A stretch of DNA of 11,381 bases from NCBI RefSeq assembly GCF_000721235.1, contig NZ_JOFH01000081.1, positions 1-11,381 of the forward strand. The letters are read 5' to 3'. Under the pieces are notes generated by a model. The model made no database searches, was not told where the DNA came from, and saw nothing but the letters and a program-made list of their open reading frames with translations. This DNA is from Streptomyces olivaceus. GTDB lineage: Bacteria; Actinomycetota; Actinomycetes; Streptomycetales; Streptomycetaceae. The position numbers and the translations under genes were made by a program. Positions 1 through 6,883 of the stretch are shown here, one piece after another (position 1 is the first letter of the stretch; every line of letters starts with the position of its first letter).

Positions 1-2
1 TC

Positions 3-258
3 CAAGCCGTCCTCATGACCCACCCCCACATCACCCAAGCCGCCGTCATCGTCCGCGAAGACCAACCCGGCGACCAACGCCTCACCGCCTACACCGTCAA
101 CACCGTCGGCACCGACACCACCACCGACGACCTCGCCGCACACACAGCAGCCCACCTACCCGCCTACATGATCCCCTCCCACTTCATCACCCTCGACCAA
201 CTCCCCCTCACCCCCAACGGCAAACTCGACCGCAACGCCCTGCCGACGCCCGACCACG
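3..258 (+). other. A1 adenylation domain, C-terminal end only
   Basis: Small lid subdomain of an adenylation domain, cut by the window edge. Visible are the stretch that follows motif A8 (HITQAAVIVREDQPGDQRL), PAYMIPSHF, and A10 with the catalytic lysine ([13 protein letters not shown], Lys 222-224). The substrate pocket lies outside the window, so specificity cannot be read. Confidence 0.85.
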
Positions 259-1196
259 ACCAGCACACCAGCGAAGGACGCGCACCCCGCACCCCCCACG
301 AACAAGCCCTCTGCACCCTCTTCGCCGAAGTACTCGGCACCGACACCGTCACCATCGACGACGACTTCTTCCACCTCGGCGGACACTCACTCCTCGCCAC
401 CACACTCATCAGCCGCATCCGCACGACCATCGGCGCAGAGCTGCCCATCCGGCAGCTGTTCGAGACCCCCACCGTCGCCGGTATCAGCGCCACGCTCGAC
501 CAGCAGCCGGCCCGTGCTGCCGTACGGCGTCCCGGTGTCACGGCCGGACCGCGGCCCGGACGGATCCCCGTCTCCTACGCCCAGCAGCGGTTGCGGTTCC
601 TCAGTCTGCTGGAGGACGGCAGTACCGCCTACAACGCCCCCGGCGCCCTGCGGCTCACCGGAGCCCTGGACCAGGAAGCCCTGCGACAGGCCCTCGCGGA
701 CGTCGTGACCCGGCACGAGAGCCTGCGGACCGTCTTCGCCGAGGACGAGAGCGGCTTCACCCAGGTGATCCTGGAGCCCTACGAGGTGGCCCTGGGGTTC
801 GACGCCGTCGCCGTGGACGAGGAGCGGCTCGCGGCACGGCTGGCGGAGGCGGCACGGTACTCCTTCGACCTGGCCGCGGAACCGCCCCTGCGGGCCACCC
901 TGTTCGAGGTCGGCGACGACGAGTACGTACTCCTGCTGCTCCTGCACCACATCGCCGGCGACGGTTCGTCGATGCGTCCGCTGGCTCGTGACCTGGCCGC
1001 CGCCTATGCGGCCCGCGTGCGGGGGGCCACGCCGGAGTGGGCGCCGCTGCCGGTCCAGTACGCCGACTACAGCCTCTGGCAGCGCGACATCCTCGGCACC
1101 GAGGACGACCCCACCAGCGAGATCACCCGCCAACTCGACTACTGGACCCACACCCTCACCGGACTCCCCGACCAGCTCGAATCGCCGCCCTGCTGA
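3..1196 (+). CDS. NRPS synthetase A, first fragment: A(C-term)-PCP1-C2(N-part), partial at left edge
   Basis: Left-edge fragment of a multimodular peptide synthetase, 397 residues in this frame, open to the window start. In order it shows: the small C-terminal subdomain of an adenylation domain (ends with [10 protein letters not shown], catalytic Lys at 222-224); a peptidyl carrier protein with GGHSL (carrier Ser at 387-389); and the first half of a condensation domain with SYAQQRL at 573, HHIAGDG at 945-965 and YADYSLW at 1059. The reading frame then runs into TGA at 1194-1196, four codons after the C-domain homology stops at about 1181. The homology resumes immediately in another reading frame (next entry), so this is the front part of a broken gene and not a natural protein end. 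The ATG at 15 is an internal Met of the A domain, not a start. The first ~430 bases differ in codon use from the rest. Confidence 0.9.
   Translation, partial: QAVLMTHPHITQAAVIVREDQPGDQRLTAYTVNTVGTDTTTDDLAAHTAAHLPAYMIPSHFITLDQLPLTPNGKLDRNALPTPDHDQHTSEGRAPRTPHEQALCTLFAEVLGTDTVTIDDDFFHLGGHSLLATTLISRIRTTIGAELPIRQLFETPTVAGISATLDQQPARAAVRRPGVTAGPRPGRIPVSYAQQRLRFLSLLEDGSTAYNAPGALRLTGALDQEALRQALADVVTRHESLRTVFAEDESGFTQVILEPYEVALGFDAVAVDEERLAARLAEAARYSFDLAAEPPLRATLFEVGDDEYVLLLLLHHIAGDGSSMRPLARDLAAAYAARVRGATPEWAPLPVQYADYSLWQRDILGTEDDPTSEITRQLDYWTHTLTGLPDQLESPPC
282..505 (+). other. PCP1 peptidyl carrier protein
   Basis: Complete carrier domain of about 75 residues: CTLFAEVLG helix, [15 protein letters not shown] with the phosphopantetheine-accepting Ser at 387-389, then [12 protein letters not shown]. 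It should be functional. Codon use changes abruptly inside this domain at about 430. Confidence 0.9.
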
Positions 1197-1795
1197 CCCG
1201 GCTCGGCGCGGGCACCGACATCCCCCTCGGGTCGCCGATCGCGGGCCGCACCGACGCGGCCGTCGAGGAGCTGGTCGGGTTCTTCGCCAATACGCTGGTG
1301 CTGCGCACCGACACCTCGGGCGACCCGACGTTCGCCGAGCTCGTGGAGCGGGTGAGGGCGCGGAGCCTGGAGGCGTACCAGCACCAGGACCTGCCGTTCG
1401 AGCGGCTGGTCGAGGCCGTCAACCCGGACCGCTCGCTCACCCGGCACCCCCTGTTCCAGGTGTGCCTGACCCTCCACAACACCGACCCGCGTGCCACGGT
1501 CGCCGAGGAGGCGCGGCTGCCGGGACTGGCGGTGGAGCTGGAGCGGCTCCCCATCGAGGACACCAAGTTCGACCTCAACTGGGAACTGACGGAACACGTC
1601 GACGGCCTCGGACGGCCCGCGGGCGTCACCATCGACCTGGAGTTCTCCGCCGAGCTGTTCGATCGCGGCACCGCCCGCTCGGTGGCCGACCGCTTCGTGC
1701 GCCTGCTGTCCGCGACGGCCCGCGACGTGGAGGTCCCGATCGGCGAGATCGACGTTCTCGCCCCGGGCGAGCGCACGGAGATCCTGTTCGAGTGG
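570..1795 (+). other. C2 condensation domain (L-donor type), split by a frameshifting deletion
   Basis: Condensation domain of module 2, recognisable in two frames. The first frame (570-1180) carries C1 as SYAQQRLRFL (the usual Trp of RLWFL is Arg), RHESLRTVF, HHIAGDG (945-965) and YADYSLWQ. The second frame (from 1181) carries [33 protein letters not shown] and HPLFQV. Aligning both halves to C5 (gap-free offsets 9466 and 9611) shows about 145 bp missing at 1178-1184, which is 1 base more than a multiple of 3. It follows a carrier with no E domain, which fits an L-donor type. Confidence 0.85.
879..1112 (+). repeat. Inter-domain DNA repeat, copy 1 (in C2)
   Basis: Collinear with 10345-10578 at a constant offset of 9466. 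The first 37 bases (879-915) are identical, and the last 81 (1032-1112) differ at only two positions. The middle part around the catalytic His motif is clearly diverged. This fits recent gene conversion or shared module ancestry. Confidence 0.8.
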
Positions 1796-4700
1796 AGCGA
1801 CGCGACCCGGCCTCCGGTGGCGGCCGCGCTGTCCGGCTCGTCCCTGCCGCGGACGGCGGACGACACTCTCGCGTACGTCCTCGACGACACCCTGGTCCCG
1901 GTGCCGCCCGGGGTCGTGGGGCAGCTGTACGTGACGGGCTCCGGTCCGGCCGGTGATGCCGCGGAGCAGGAGCGGTGGCTGCCGTGTCCGTACGGCCGCG
2001 CGGGCTGGATGTACCGCACCGGCACGTCGGCGCGCTGGTCGGCCGACGGTGAGCTGCGGCTCGTCGAGGTGCCCGGGCGGACACCCGTCGGCCCGGCGGA
2101 CGTGTGGCCCGCACGTTCCCGGGGGCCGCGCAGTCCGCGGGAGCAGATCCTGTGCACCGTCTTCGCCGAGCTGCTCGGCGTCGCCTCCGTGGGCATCGAC
2201 GACGACTTCTTCGACCGCGGCGGACATTCCCTGTCGGCGGTACGACTGCTCAGCCGGATCCGCGCGGTGCTGGGTGTGGAGCTGTCCATCCGCCGGCTCT
2301 TCGAGAACCCGACGGTCGCGGGCGTCGTCGAGGCGCTCGACGAGGCGTCGGGCGCCCGCCGGCCGGTCACCGCCGTGGCGCGCCCCGCCCGGATCCCGCT
2401 GTCGTACGCCCAGCAGCGGCTGTGGTTCCTCAACCACCTGGAGGGGCCGAGCGCCACGTACAACATCCCGGTGGCGCTGGGCCTGAAGGGCGCGCTCGAC
2501 CGGGCCGCGCTGCGCCTGGCGCTCACCGACGTCGTCGCCCGGCACGAGTCGCTGCGGACCCTGTTCGCCGAGGACTCCGAGGGGGCGCGGCAGATCGTCC
2601 TGCCCGCCGCCCACGCGACGCCGGAACTGATCGAGGTCGACGTGGCGCCCGGCGAGTTGCCGGGCAGGATACGTGCCGCGGCGTCCCACCCCTTCGACCT
2701 CGCGGCCGAGCTCCCCGTCCGGGCCTGGCTGTTCTCCGCGCACGACGGGGAGCGGGTCCTGGTCCTGGTGGTCCACCACATCGCCGGAGACGGCTGGTCG
2801 ATGGGCCCCCTCGCCCGCGACCTGTCGCTCGCCTACACCGCCCGCGCCCGCGGGGACGCCCCGGCGTGGACGCCGCTTCCCGTGCAGTACGCCGACTACA
2901 CGCTGTGGCAGCGGGAGGTACTCGGCTCCGAGGACGACCCGGACAGCGAGATCTCCCGGCAGCTGGCCCACTGGAAGACCGCGCTGGCGGACCTTCCGGA
3001 GGAGCTGGAGCTGCCGGTCGACCGGCCCCGCCCGGCACGGCAGTCGCACCGCGGCGGCCGGGTGCCCTTCGAGGTGTCCGCCGGCCTGCACGCACGGCTG
3101 GCCGCGTTCGCCAGGGAGACGGGCACCAGCCTGTTCATGGTGACGCAGGCCGCCCTGGCCGCCCTGCTCACCCGGCTGGGCGCGGGCACCGACATCCCGA
3201 TCGGCAGTCCCGTGGCGGGCCGCACCGACGCGGCCGTCGAGGATCTCGTCGGGTTCTTCGTGAACACCCTGGTACTGCGGACGGACACCTCGAACGATCC
3301 GACGTTCGCCGAGCTGGTCGGCCGGGTCAGGGAGACCAACCTCGGCGCCTACGGGCACCAGGACGTGCCCTTCGAGCGGCTCGTGGAAGTGCTCAGCCCC
3401 GTCCGCTCGCTGGCCCGTCACCCGCTCTTCCAGGTGCTGCTCGGCTTCGACAACAACCAGGAGGCGCTGGAGATCCTGCGGCTGCCCGGCCTCACGGTGG
3501 ACGTGCACGCGCCGGAGACCGGACGCGCCAAGTTCGACCTGGCGTTCTTCTTCGACGAGCGCTACGGCCCGCACGGCGAGCCCGAGGGTCTGGGCGGGGC
3601 CGTCGAGTACAACTCCGACCTTTTCGACCGCAGCACCGCGCAGGAGTTCGCCGAGCGGCTGCTGCGTGTCCTGGAGGGAGCCGTCGCCGACCCGGAGCGG
3701 CCCATCGGCCGGCTGGAGGTGATGTCGCCCGCCGAACGCGACCGTGTGGTGGACGAGTGGAACCGCACCGCCCACGACGTGCCCCCGTTGCCGGTGCCGA
3801 CGCTCTTCGAGCGGCAGGTCGCGGCCGAACCCCGGGCGACCGCGGTGCTCGGTGAGGACGTCACCCTCTCCTACGCCGAGCTGAACTCCCGCGCGAACCG
3901 GCTGGCGCGCCTGCTGGCCGCCTCGGGAGTGGGCGCCGAGGATGTCGTCGCGATCGCCCTGCCCCGCTCGGCCGATCTGGTGGTGGCCCTGGTGGCCGCC
4001 CTCAAGACGGGTGCCGCCTACCTCACTCTCGACGTGTCGGCCCCCGAGCAGCGGCTCCGCGCGGTACTCACCGACTGCGGCCCGCGCGTCGTCGTCACCG
4101 ACCTGGCCACCCGGCCCCTCCTGGGCGACGGGATCCTCCTCGACGTCGTTCTCGACGCCCCGGAGACGGTCCGGGAACTCGCCGCGGGCGCGGACGCCGA
4201 CCTGACCGACGCGGACCGGGTCCGCCCGCTGGATCTGCGGCACCCCGCCTACGTCGTGTACACCTCGGGCTCCACCGGCACGCCCAAGGGCGTGGTGATG
4301 CCCATGAGTTCGCTCGTCAACCTGCTCGCGTGGCACACCGGAACGTACTGCGGCGGCGTCGGCACCCGCACGGCCCAGTTCCTCGCCGTCTCGTTCGACT
4401 TCGCGGTGCAGGAGATCCTGCAGGCGCTGGTCGTCGGCAAGACCCTGGTGATCCCGGAGGAGCACGTCCGCCGCGACGCCTACGAACTGGCCCAGTGGAT
4501 CGCCAGGTACAGCATCAACGAACTGTTCGCGCCGACCCTCGTGATCGACGCCGTGCTGGCGGCGGCCGCCGACACCGGTGAACGGCTCGACTCCCTCACC
4601 GACCTCTTCCAGGGCGGGGAGCAGTTCCGGCTCAGTCACGAGCTGAGGGAGTTCTGCGCGAGCGGCTGGCGGCGGATGGCCCACAACATCTACGGCCCCG

Positions 4701-6883
4701 CCGAGACCCACGCGGCCACCACCGCGACCCTCCCCGGGGACATCGACGAGTGGCCCACCGCAGCCTCCATCGGGCAGCCGCTGTGGAACGCCTCGGTGTA
4801 CGTCCTCGACGCCGGGCTGCGGCCGGTGCCGCCGGGCGTGCGCGGTGAGCTCTACATCGGCGGCGCCCAGCTGGCCCGCGGCTACCTCGGCCGTCCCGAC
4901 CGTACGGCGGAACGGTTCGTCGCCTCACCGTTCGGGCGGCCCGGTGCGCGTCTCTACCGCACCGGCGACGTCGTGCGGTGGAACCACTGCGGCGAGCTGG
5001 AGTTCCTGGGCCGCGCCGACCACCAGGTCAAGATCGGTGGTTTCCGGGTGGAGCCGGGAGAGGTCGAGGCCGTGCTCGCCGACCACCCGAGCGTCGAGAC
5101 GGCGGTCGTGGTCACCCGCGAGGAGTCCGCCGGTCCGACCCGGCTCGTGGCGTACGTGGTGCCGGAGGGCCAGGACGCCGACCCGGCGCTGGGCCGCACG
5201 CTGCGCGCCCACCTCGAGCAGCAGTTGCCGCACTACATGGTCCCGTCCTTCGTCGTCCCGCTCGACGAGCTGCCGCTCACCGCCAACGGCAAGCTCGACC
5301 GCCGGGCGCTGCCCGCCCCCGGCACCGACGCGGTGGCCGCGGAACCCCGCACCGAGCGGGAGAAGGTGCTGTGCGCGCTGTTCGCGGACGTCCTGGGCCT
5401 GGCCGAAGTGGGCGTCGACGACGGGTTCTTCGACCTCGGCGGCGACGTACCGGCCGACCTGGACGCCGACGCGCTCACCGAAGCCGTACAGGCCCTGCTG
5501 GACCACCACGACGCACTGCGCGCCCGTCTCACGCCGGCTCCGGAGCGGCGGCTGGAGGTCCGGGAGCCGGGAAGTGTCGACGCCGGGGCCCTGGTCCGGC
5601 GGGTGGACGCCTCCGGCGCCGACGGGGCCGACCTCGACGCCCTCATCCGGGAGGCGGGCGCGGCCGCCCGTGACCGGCTGCACCTGGGCGAGGGCCGGGT
5701 CGTGCAGGCCGTGTGGTTCGACCGTGGGCGCGACAGCGCCGGGATGCTGCTGCTGGTCATCCACCACCTGGTCGTCGACGGCGTCTCCTGGCGCATCCTC
5801 ATCCCCGACCTCGCCGAGGCGTACGAGGCGGTCTCCGCGGGGCTGAAGCCCGCCCTGCAACCGGTGGGCACCTCGCTGCGCCGCTGGTCGCAGCGTCTCA
5901 CCGAGGAGGCCGTCAAGCCCGCCTGGGTCGCCGACGCGGCCTGGTGGCAGGACGTCCTGCGGTCCGCCGGGCCCCCGCCGGGCCGCCGGCCGCTGGACCC
6001 GGCGAGGGATCGCCAGGCCACCGCCGGCCGGCTGACCATGACCCTGCCGGCCGAGGTCACGGAAGCCGTCCTGACCCGCGTTCCCGCCGCCTTCCACGCG
6101 GAGGTGAACGACGTGCTGCTCACCGCGTTCGCCCTCGCCTGGGCGCGCTGGCGGCACGGCGGGCCGAAGCTGCTGCTCGACCTGGAGGGGCACGGCCGCG
6201 AGGAGCACCTCGTGGAGGGCGCCGACCTGTCCCGTACGGTCGGCTGGTTCACCAACCTGTACCCGGTACGCCTCGACACCGGCGGTGTGGACCTCGCGCG
6301 TGCCTTCGCGGGCGGGTCGGCGGCGGGCGCCGCCGCGAAGCGGATCAAGGAGCAGCTCAGGTCCGTCCCCGACAAGGGCATGGGCTACGGCCTGGTCCGT
6401 CATCTCAACCCGGCCACCGCGGCCGGCTTCGACGGCCACGCCGCCCCCCACGTGGCGTTCAACTACCTCGGCCGGTTCACCGCCGCCGACGGCGACCGGG
6501 CCGCCGACTGGACTCCGGTCACCGGCGTCGACGCCGTCGCCGGCGACCCCCCGCAGCTGCCGCTCGCCCACCCGCTGGAGCTCAACTCCCGTACCGAGGA
6601 CGGCCCGGAGGGCTCCGAGCTGGTCGCGTTCTGGACCTGGGCCGAGGAGATCCTCGACGAGGACGAGGTGCGCGAGCTGGCCGAACTGTGGTTCCAGGCG
6701 CTGCGCGCCCTGGTCACGCACTCCGAGAACCCCCACGCGGGCGGTCTCACCCCCTCCGACGTCTCCCTGTCCTCCATCGGCCAGGACGAGATCGAGGCGT
6801 TCGAGGAGGAACTGGACGACCTGTTCGACGACTTCGACGACGAACCGCACGATTTCGAGACGGAAGAAGAGGCCAGCAAGTGA
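1181..6883 (+). CDS. NRPS synthetase A, second fragment: C2(C-part)-A2 remnant-PCP2-C3-A3-PCP3(cut)-E3
   Basis: Continuation of synthetase A in a different frame, about 1900 residues to TGA 6881-6883. Approximate residues: rest of C2 1-205, decayed A stub 211-310, PCP2 316-390 (Ser at 350), C3 404-863 (HHIAGDG at 532), A3 869-1380, front half of PCP3 1389-1422, E3 1423-1860, acidic tail 1875-1900. No natural start exists here: the GTG at 1037 that opens the frame precedes any C-domain homology, so 1181, where homology begins, is given. Two consecutive elongation steps are encoded. The first lacks its own activating domain. The second activates a probable cyclic imino acid and converts it to the D form. 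PCP3 lacks its carrier serine because of an in-frame deletion near 5447, so module 3 as written could not carry a substrate. The stop overlaps the start of the next synthetase. Confidence 0.9.
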   Translation: MAALLTRLGAGTDIPLGSPIAGRTDAAVEELVGFFANTLVLRTDTSGDPTFAELVERVRARSLEAYQHQDLPFERLVEAVNPDRSLTRHPLFQVCLTLHNTDPRATVAEEARLPGLAVELERLPIEDTKFDLNWELTEHVDGLGRPAGVTIDLEFSAELFDRGTARSVADRFVRLLSATARDVEVPIGEIDVLAPGERTEILFEWSDATRPPVAAALSGSSLPRTADDTLAYVLDDTLVPVPPGVVGQLYVTGSGPAGDAAEQERWLPCPYGRAGWMYRTGTSARWSADGELRLVEVPGRTPVGPADVWPARSRGPRSPREQILCTVFAELLGVASVGIDDDFFDRGGHSLSAVRLLSRIRAVLGVELSIRRLFENPTVAGVVEALDEASGARRPVTAVARPARIPLSYAQQRLWFLNHLEGPSATYNIPVALGLKGALDRAALRLALTDVVARHESLRTLFAEDSEGARQIVLPAAHATPELIEVDVAPGELPGRIRAAASHPFDLAAELPVRAWLFSAHDGERVLVLVVHHIAGDGWSMGPLARDLSLAYTARARGDAPAWTPLPVQYADYTLWQREVLGSEDDPDSEISRQLAHWKTALADLPEELELPVDRPRPARQSHRGGRVPFEVSAGLHARLAAFARETGTSLFMVTQAALAALLTRLGAGTDIPIGSPVAGRTDAAVEDLVGFFVNTLVLRTDTSNDPTFAELVGRVRETNLGAYGHQDVPFERLVEVLSPVRSLARHPLFQVLLGFDNNQEALEILRLPGLTVDVHAPETGRAKFDLAFFFDERYGPHGEPEGLGGAVEYNSDLFDRSTAQEFAERLLRVLEGAVADPERPIGRLEVMSPAERDRVVDEWNRTAHDVPPLPVPTLFERQVAAEPRATAVLGEDVTLSYAELNSRANRLARLLAASGVGAEDVVAIALPRSADLVVALVAALKTGAAYLTLDVSAPEQRLRAVLTDCGPRVVVTDLATRPLLGDGILLDVVLDAPETVRELAAGADADLTDADRVRPLDLRHPAYVVYTSGSTGTPKGVVMPMSSLVNLLAWHTGTYCGGVGTRTAQFLAVSFDFAVQEILQALVVGKTLVIPEEHVRRDAYELAQWIARYSINELFAPTLVIDAVLAAAADTGERLDSLTDLFQGGEQFRLSHELREFCASGWRRMAHNIYGPAETHAATTATLPGDIDEWPTAASIGQPLWNASVYVLDAGLRPVPPGVRGELYIGGAQLARGYLGRPDRTAERFVASPFGRPGARLYRTGDVVRWNHCGELEFLGRADHQVKIGGFRVEPGEVEAVLADHPSVETAVVVTREESAGPTRLVAYVVPEGQDADPALGRTLRAHLEQQLPHYMVPSFVVPLDELPLTANGKLDRRALPAPGTDAVAAEPRTEREKVLCALFADVLGLAEVGVDDGFFDLGGDVPADLDADALTEAVQALLDHHDALRARLTPAPERRLEVREPGSVDAGALVRRVDASGADGADLDALIREAGAAARDRLHLGEGRVVQAVWFDRGRDSAGMLLLVIHHLVVDGVSWRILIPDLAEAYEAVSAGLKPALQPVGTSLRRWSQRLTEEAVKPAWVADAAWWQDVLRSAGPPPGRRPLDPARDRQATAGRLTMTLPAEVTEAVLTRVPAAFHAEVNDVLLTAFALAWARWRHGGPKLLLDLEGHGREEHLVEGADLSRTVGWFTNLYPVRLDTGGVDLARAFAGGSAAGAAAKRIKEQLRSVPDKGMGYGLVRHLNPATAAGFDGHAAPHVAFNYLGRFTAADGDRAADWTPVTGVDAVAGDPPQLPLAHPLELNSRTEDGPEGSELVAFWTWAEEILDEDEVRELAELWFQALRALVTHSENPHAGGLTPSDVSLSSIGQDEIEAFEEELDDLFDDFDDEPHDFETEEEASK
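1811..2110 (+). other. A2 adenylation-domain remnant (non-catalytic)
   Basis: Between the end of C2 (EWSDATR) and PCP2 there are only about 100 residues instead of about 500. They still align with the A6-A7 part of an adenylation domain: [13 protein letters not shown] (from 1874), GQLYVTGSG (1919), [15 protein letters not shown] (YRTGT at 2012-2026) and a trace of A8 (PGRTPVG, 2072-2092). A2 to A5, with the phosphate loop and substrate pocket, are absent, as are the A10 lysine and the Asp of YRTGD. The frame stays open throughout. It cannot activate an amino acid, so PCP2 must be charged by an enzyme from elsewhere if module 2 works. Confidence 0.85.
2126..2350 (+). other. PCP2 peptidyl carrier protein
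   Basis: Intact carrier: [31 protein letters not shown] with acceptor Ser at 2228-2230, [13 protein letters not shown]. Its conservation next to a dead A2 stub suggests it is still used and is loaded in trans. Confidence 0.9.
2390..3765 (+). other. C3 condensation domain (L-donor type), intact
   Basis: The only full-length L-donor condensation domain here, useful as the reference for the two damaged ones. Motifs in order: [10 protein letters not shown] (2402), [18 protein letters not shown] (2774), [35 protein letters not shown] (3356), [21 protein letters not shown] and the closing DEWNRT (about 3752). The catalytic HHxxxDG is present. Confidence 0.92.
3785..5320 (+). other. A3 adenylation domain, predicted cyclic imino acid (pipecolate-like)
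   Basis: Complete adenylation domain: [17 protein letters not shown] (A2, slightly unusual), [12 protein letters not shown] (4259), NIYGPAET (A5 with Thr to Ala), [44 protein letters not shown] (Lys at 5291). Pocket residues placed against GrsA PheA: D 4397, F 4400, Q 4409, L 4523, F 4607, G 4613, I 4688, A 4712, A 4715, K 5291. From memory, the pipecolate code of FkbP/RapP is DFQLLGVAVK, which matches at 7 of 10 with two further hydrophobic swaps. Pipecolate or a related six-ring imino acid such as piperazate is the best guess. Proline homologues are possible. Confidence 0.6.
5345..5446 (+). other. PCP3, truncated: carrier serine missing
   Basis: Only the first half of a carrier domain: [15 protein letters not shown] and [11 protein letters not shown], ending at GAC 5444-5446. 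The next codon should be the acceptor Ser. Instead the frame continues with [10 protein letters not shown], which belongs about 50 residues into an epimerization domain. Roughly 100 residues (about 300 bp, in frame) are absent. Without the Ser it cannot be phosphopantetheinylated. Confidence 0.85.
5447..6765 (+). other. E3 epimerization domain, N-terminus missing
   Basis: Converts the carrier-bound L-aminoacyl or peptidyl residue to D. Motifs present: [13 protein letters not shown] (5762, catalytic His-His), EGHGRE (6185), [11 protein letters not shown] (6236), PDKGMGYGL (about 6368) and FNYLGRF (6458). The opening E1 motif (PIQxWF) and the stretch before VPADLD are missing, lost together with the rear half of PCP3. 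The following protein starts with a D-accepting C domain, as expected after an E domain. Confidence 0.88.
6770..6880 (+). other. C-terminal acidic donor docking tail of synthetase A
   Basis: After E3 comes a short [11 protein letters not shown] segment, like the usual end of actinobacterial E-terminal synthetases. It is followed by 26 residues of which 15 are Asp or Glu, in clusters such as [10 protein letters not shown]. The next protein begins with a basic stretch (Arg3, Arg6, Lys7). This fits a short communication-mediating (COM) pair joining E3 to C4. The pairing is inferred from charge and position. Confidence 0.6.
6863..6883 (+). promoter_or_regulatory. Ribosome binding site and GTGA stop/start overlap
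   Basis: A purine-rich GAAGAAGAGG lies at 6863-6872, and GTG starts at 6880 after a 7-base gap. TGA of synthetase A is at 6881-6883, so stop and start share GTGA. Translation of B is probably coupled to A, giving matched amounts of the two proteins from one transcript. This site decides the start of synthetase B. Confidence 0.8.

Noticed and set aside
15..17. ATG as the start of the first gene
   Set aside because: The frame is open to the window edge and the residues before and after the Met fit the inside of an A domain.
1037..1180. GTG at 1037 as the start of a separate 1948-residue gene
   Set aside because: The 48 residues before 1181 in that frame are Arg/Pro-rich with no homology, and the + frame there already encodes C2. 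It is only the frame extension of a broken gene.
1170..1196. Programmed ribosomal frameshift joining the two parts of C2
   Set aside because: About 48 residues of the domain are absent, so slipping frame would not restore a C domain. No slippery run is visible. The same argument applies at 10980.
1280..1795. Independent small gene starting inside C2
   Set aside because: The sequence is continuous C-domain homology ([23 protein letters not shown]) with no ribosome site or gene start.
1139..4711. Very long open frame on the minus strand (about 1190 codons), and a similar one at 7777-11097
   Set aside because: Both mirror strong NRPS homology on the + strand. High-GC codon bias empties the opposite strand of stops. 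Their translations are Gly/Arg/Val-rich without any domain I recognise.
5713..6879. Upstream start for synthetase B
   Set aside because: This stretch is the alternative frame of E3. The homology of B begins just after the GTG at 6880.
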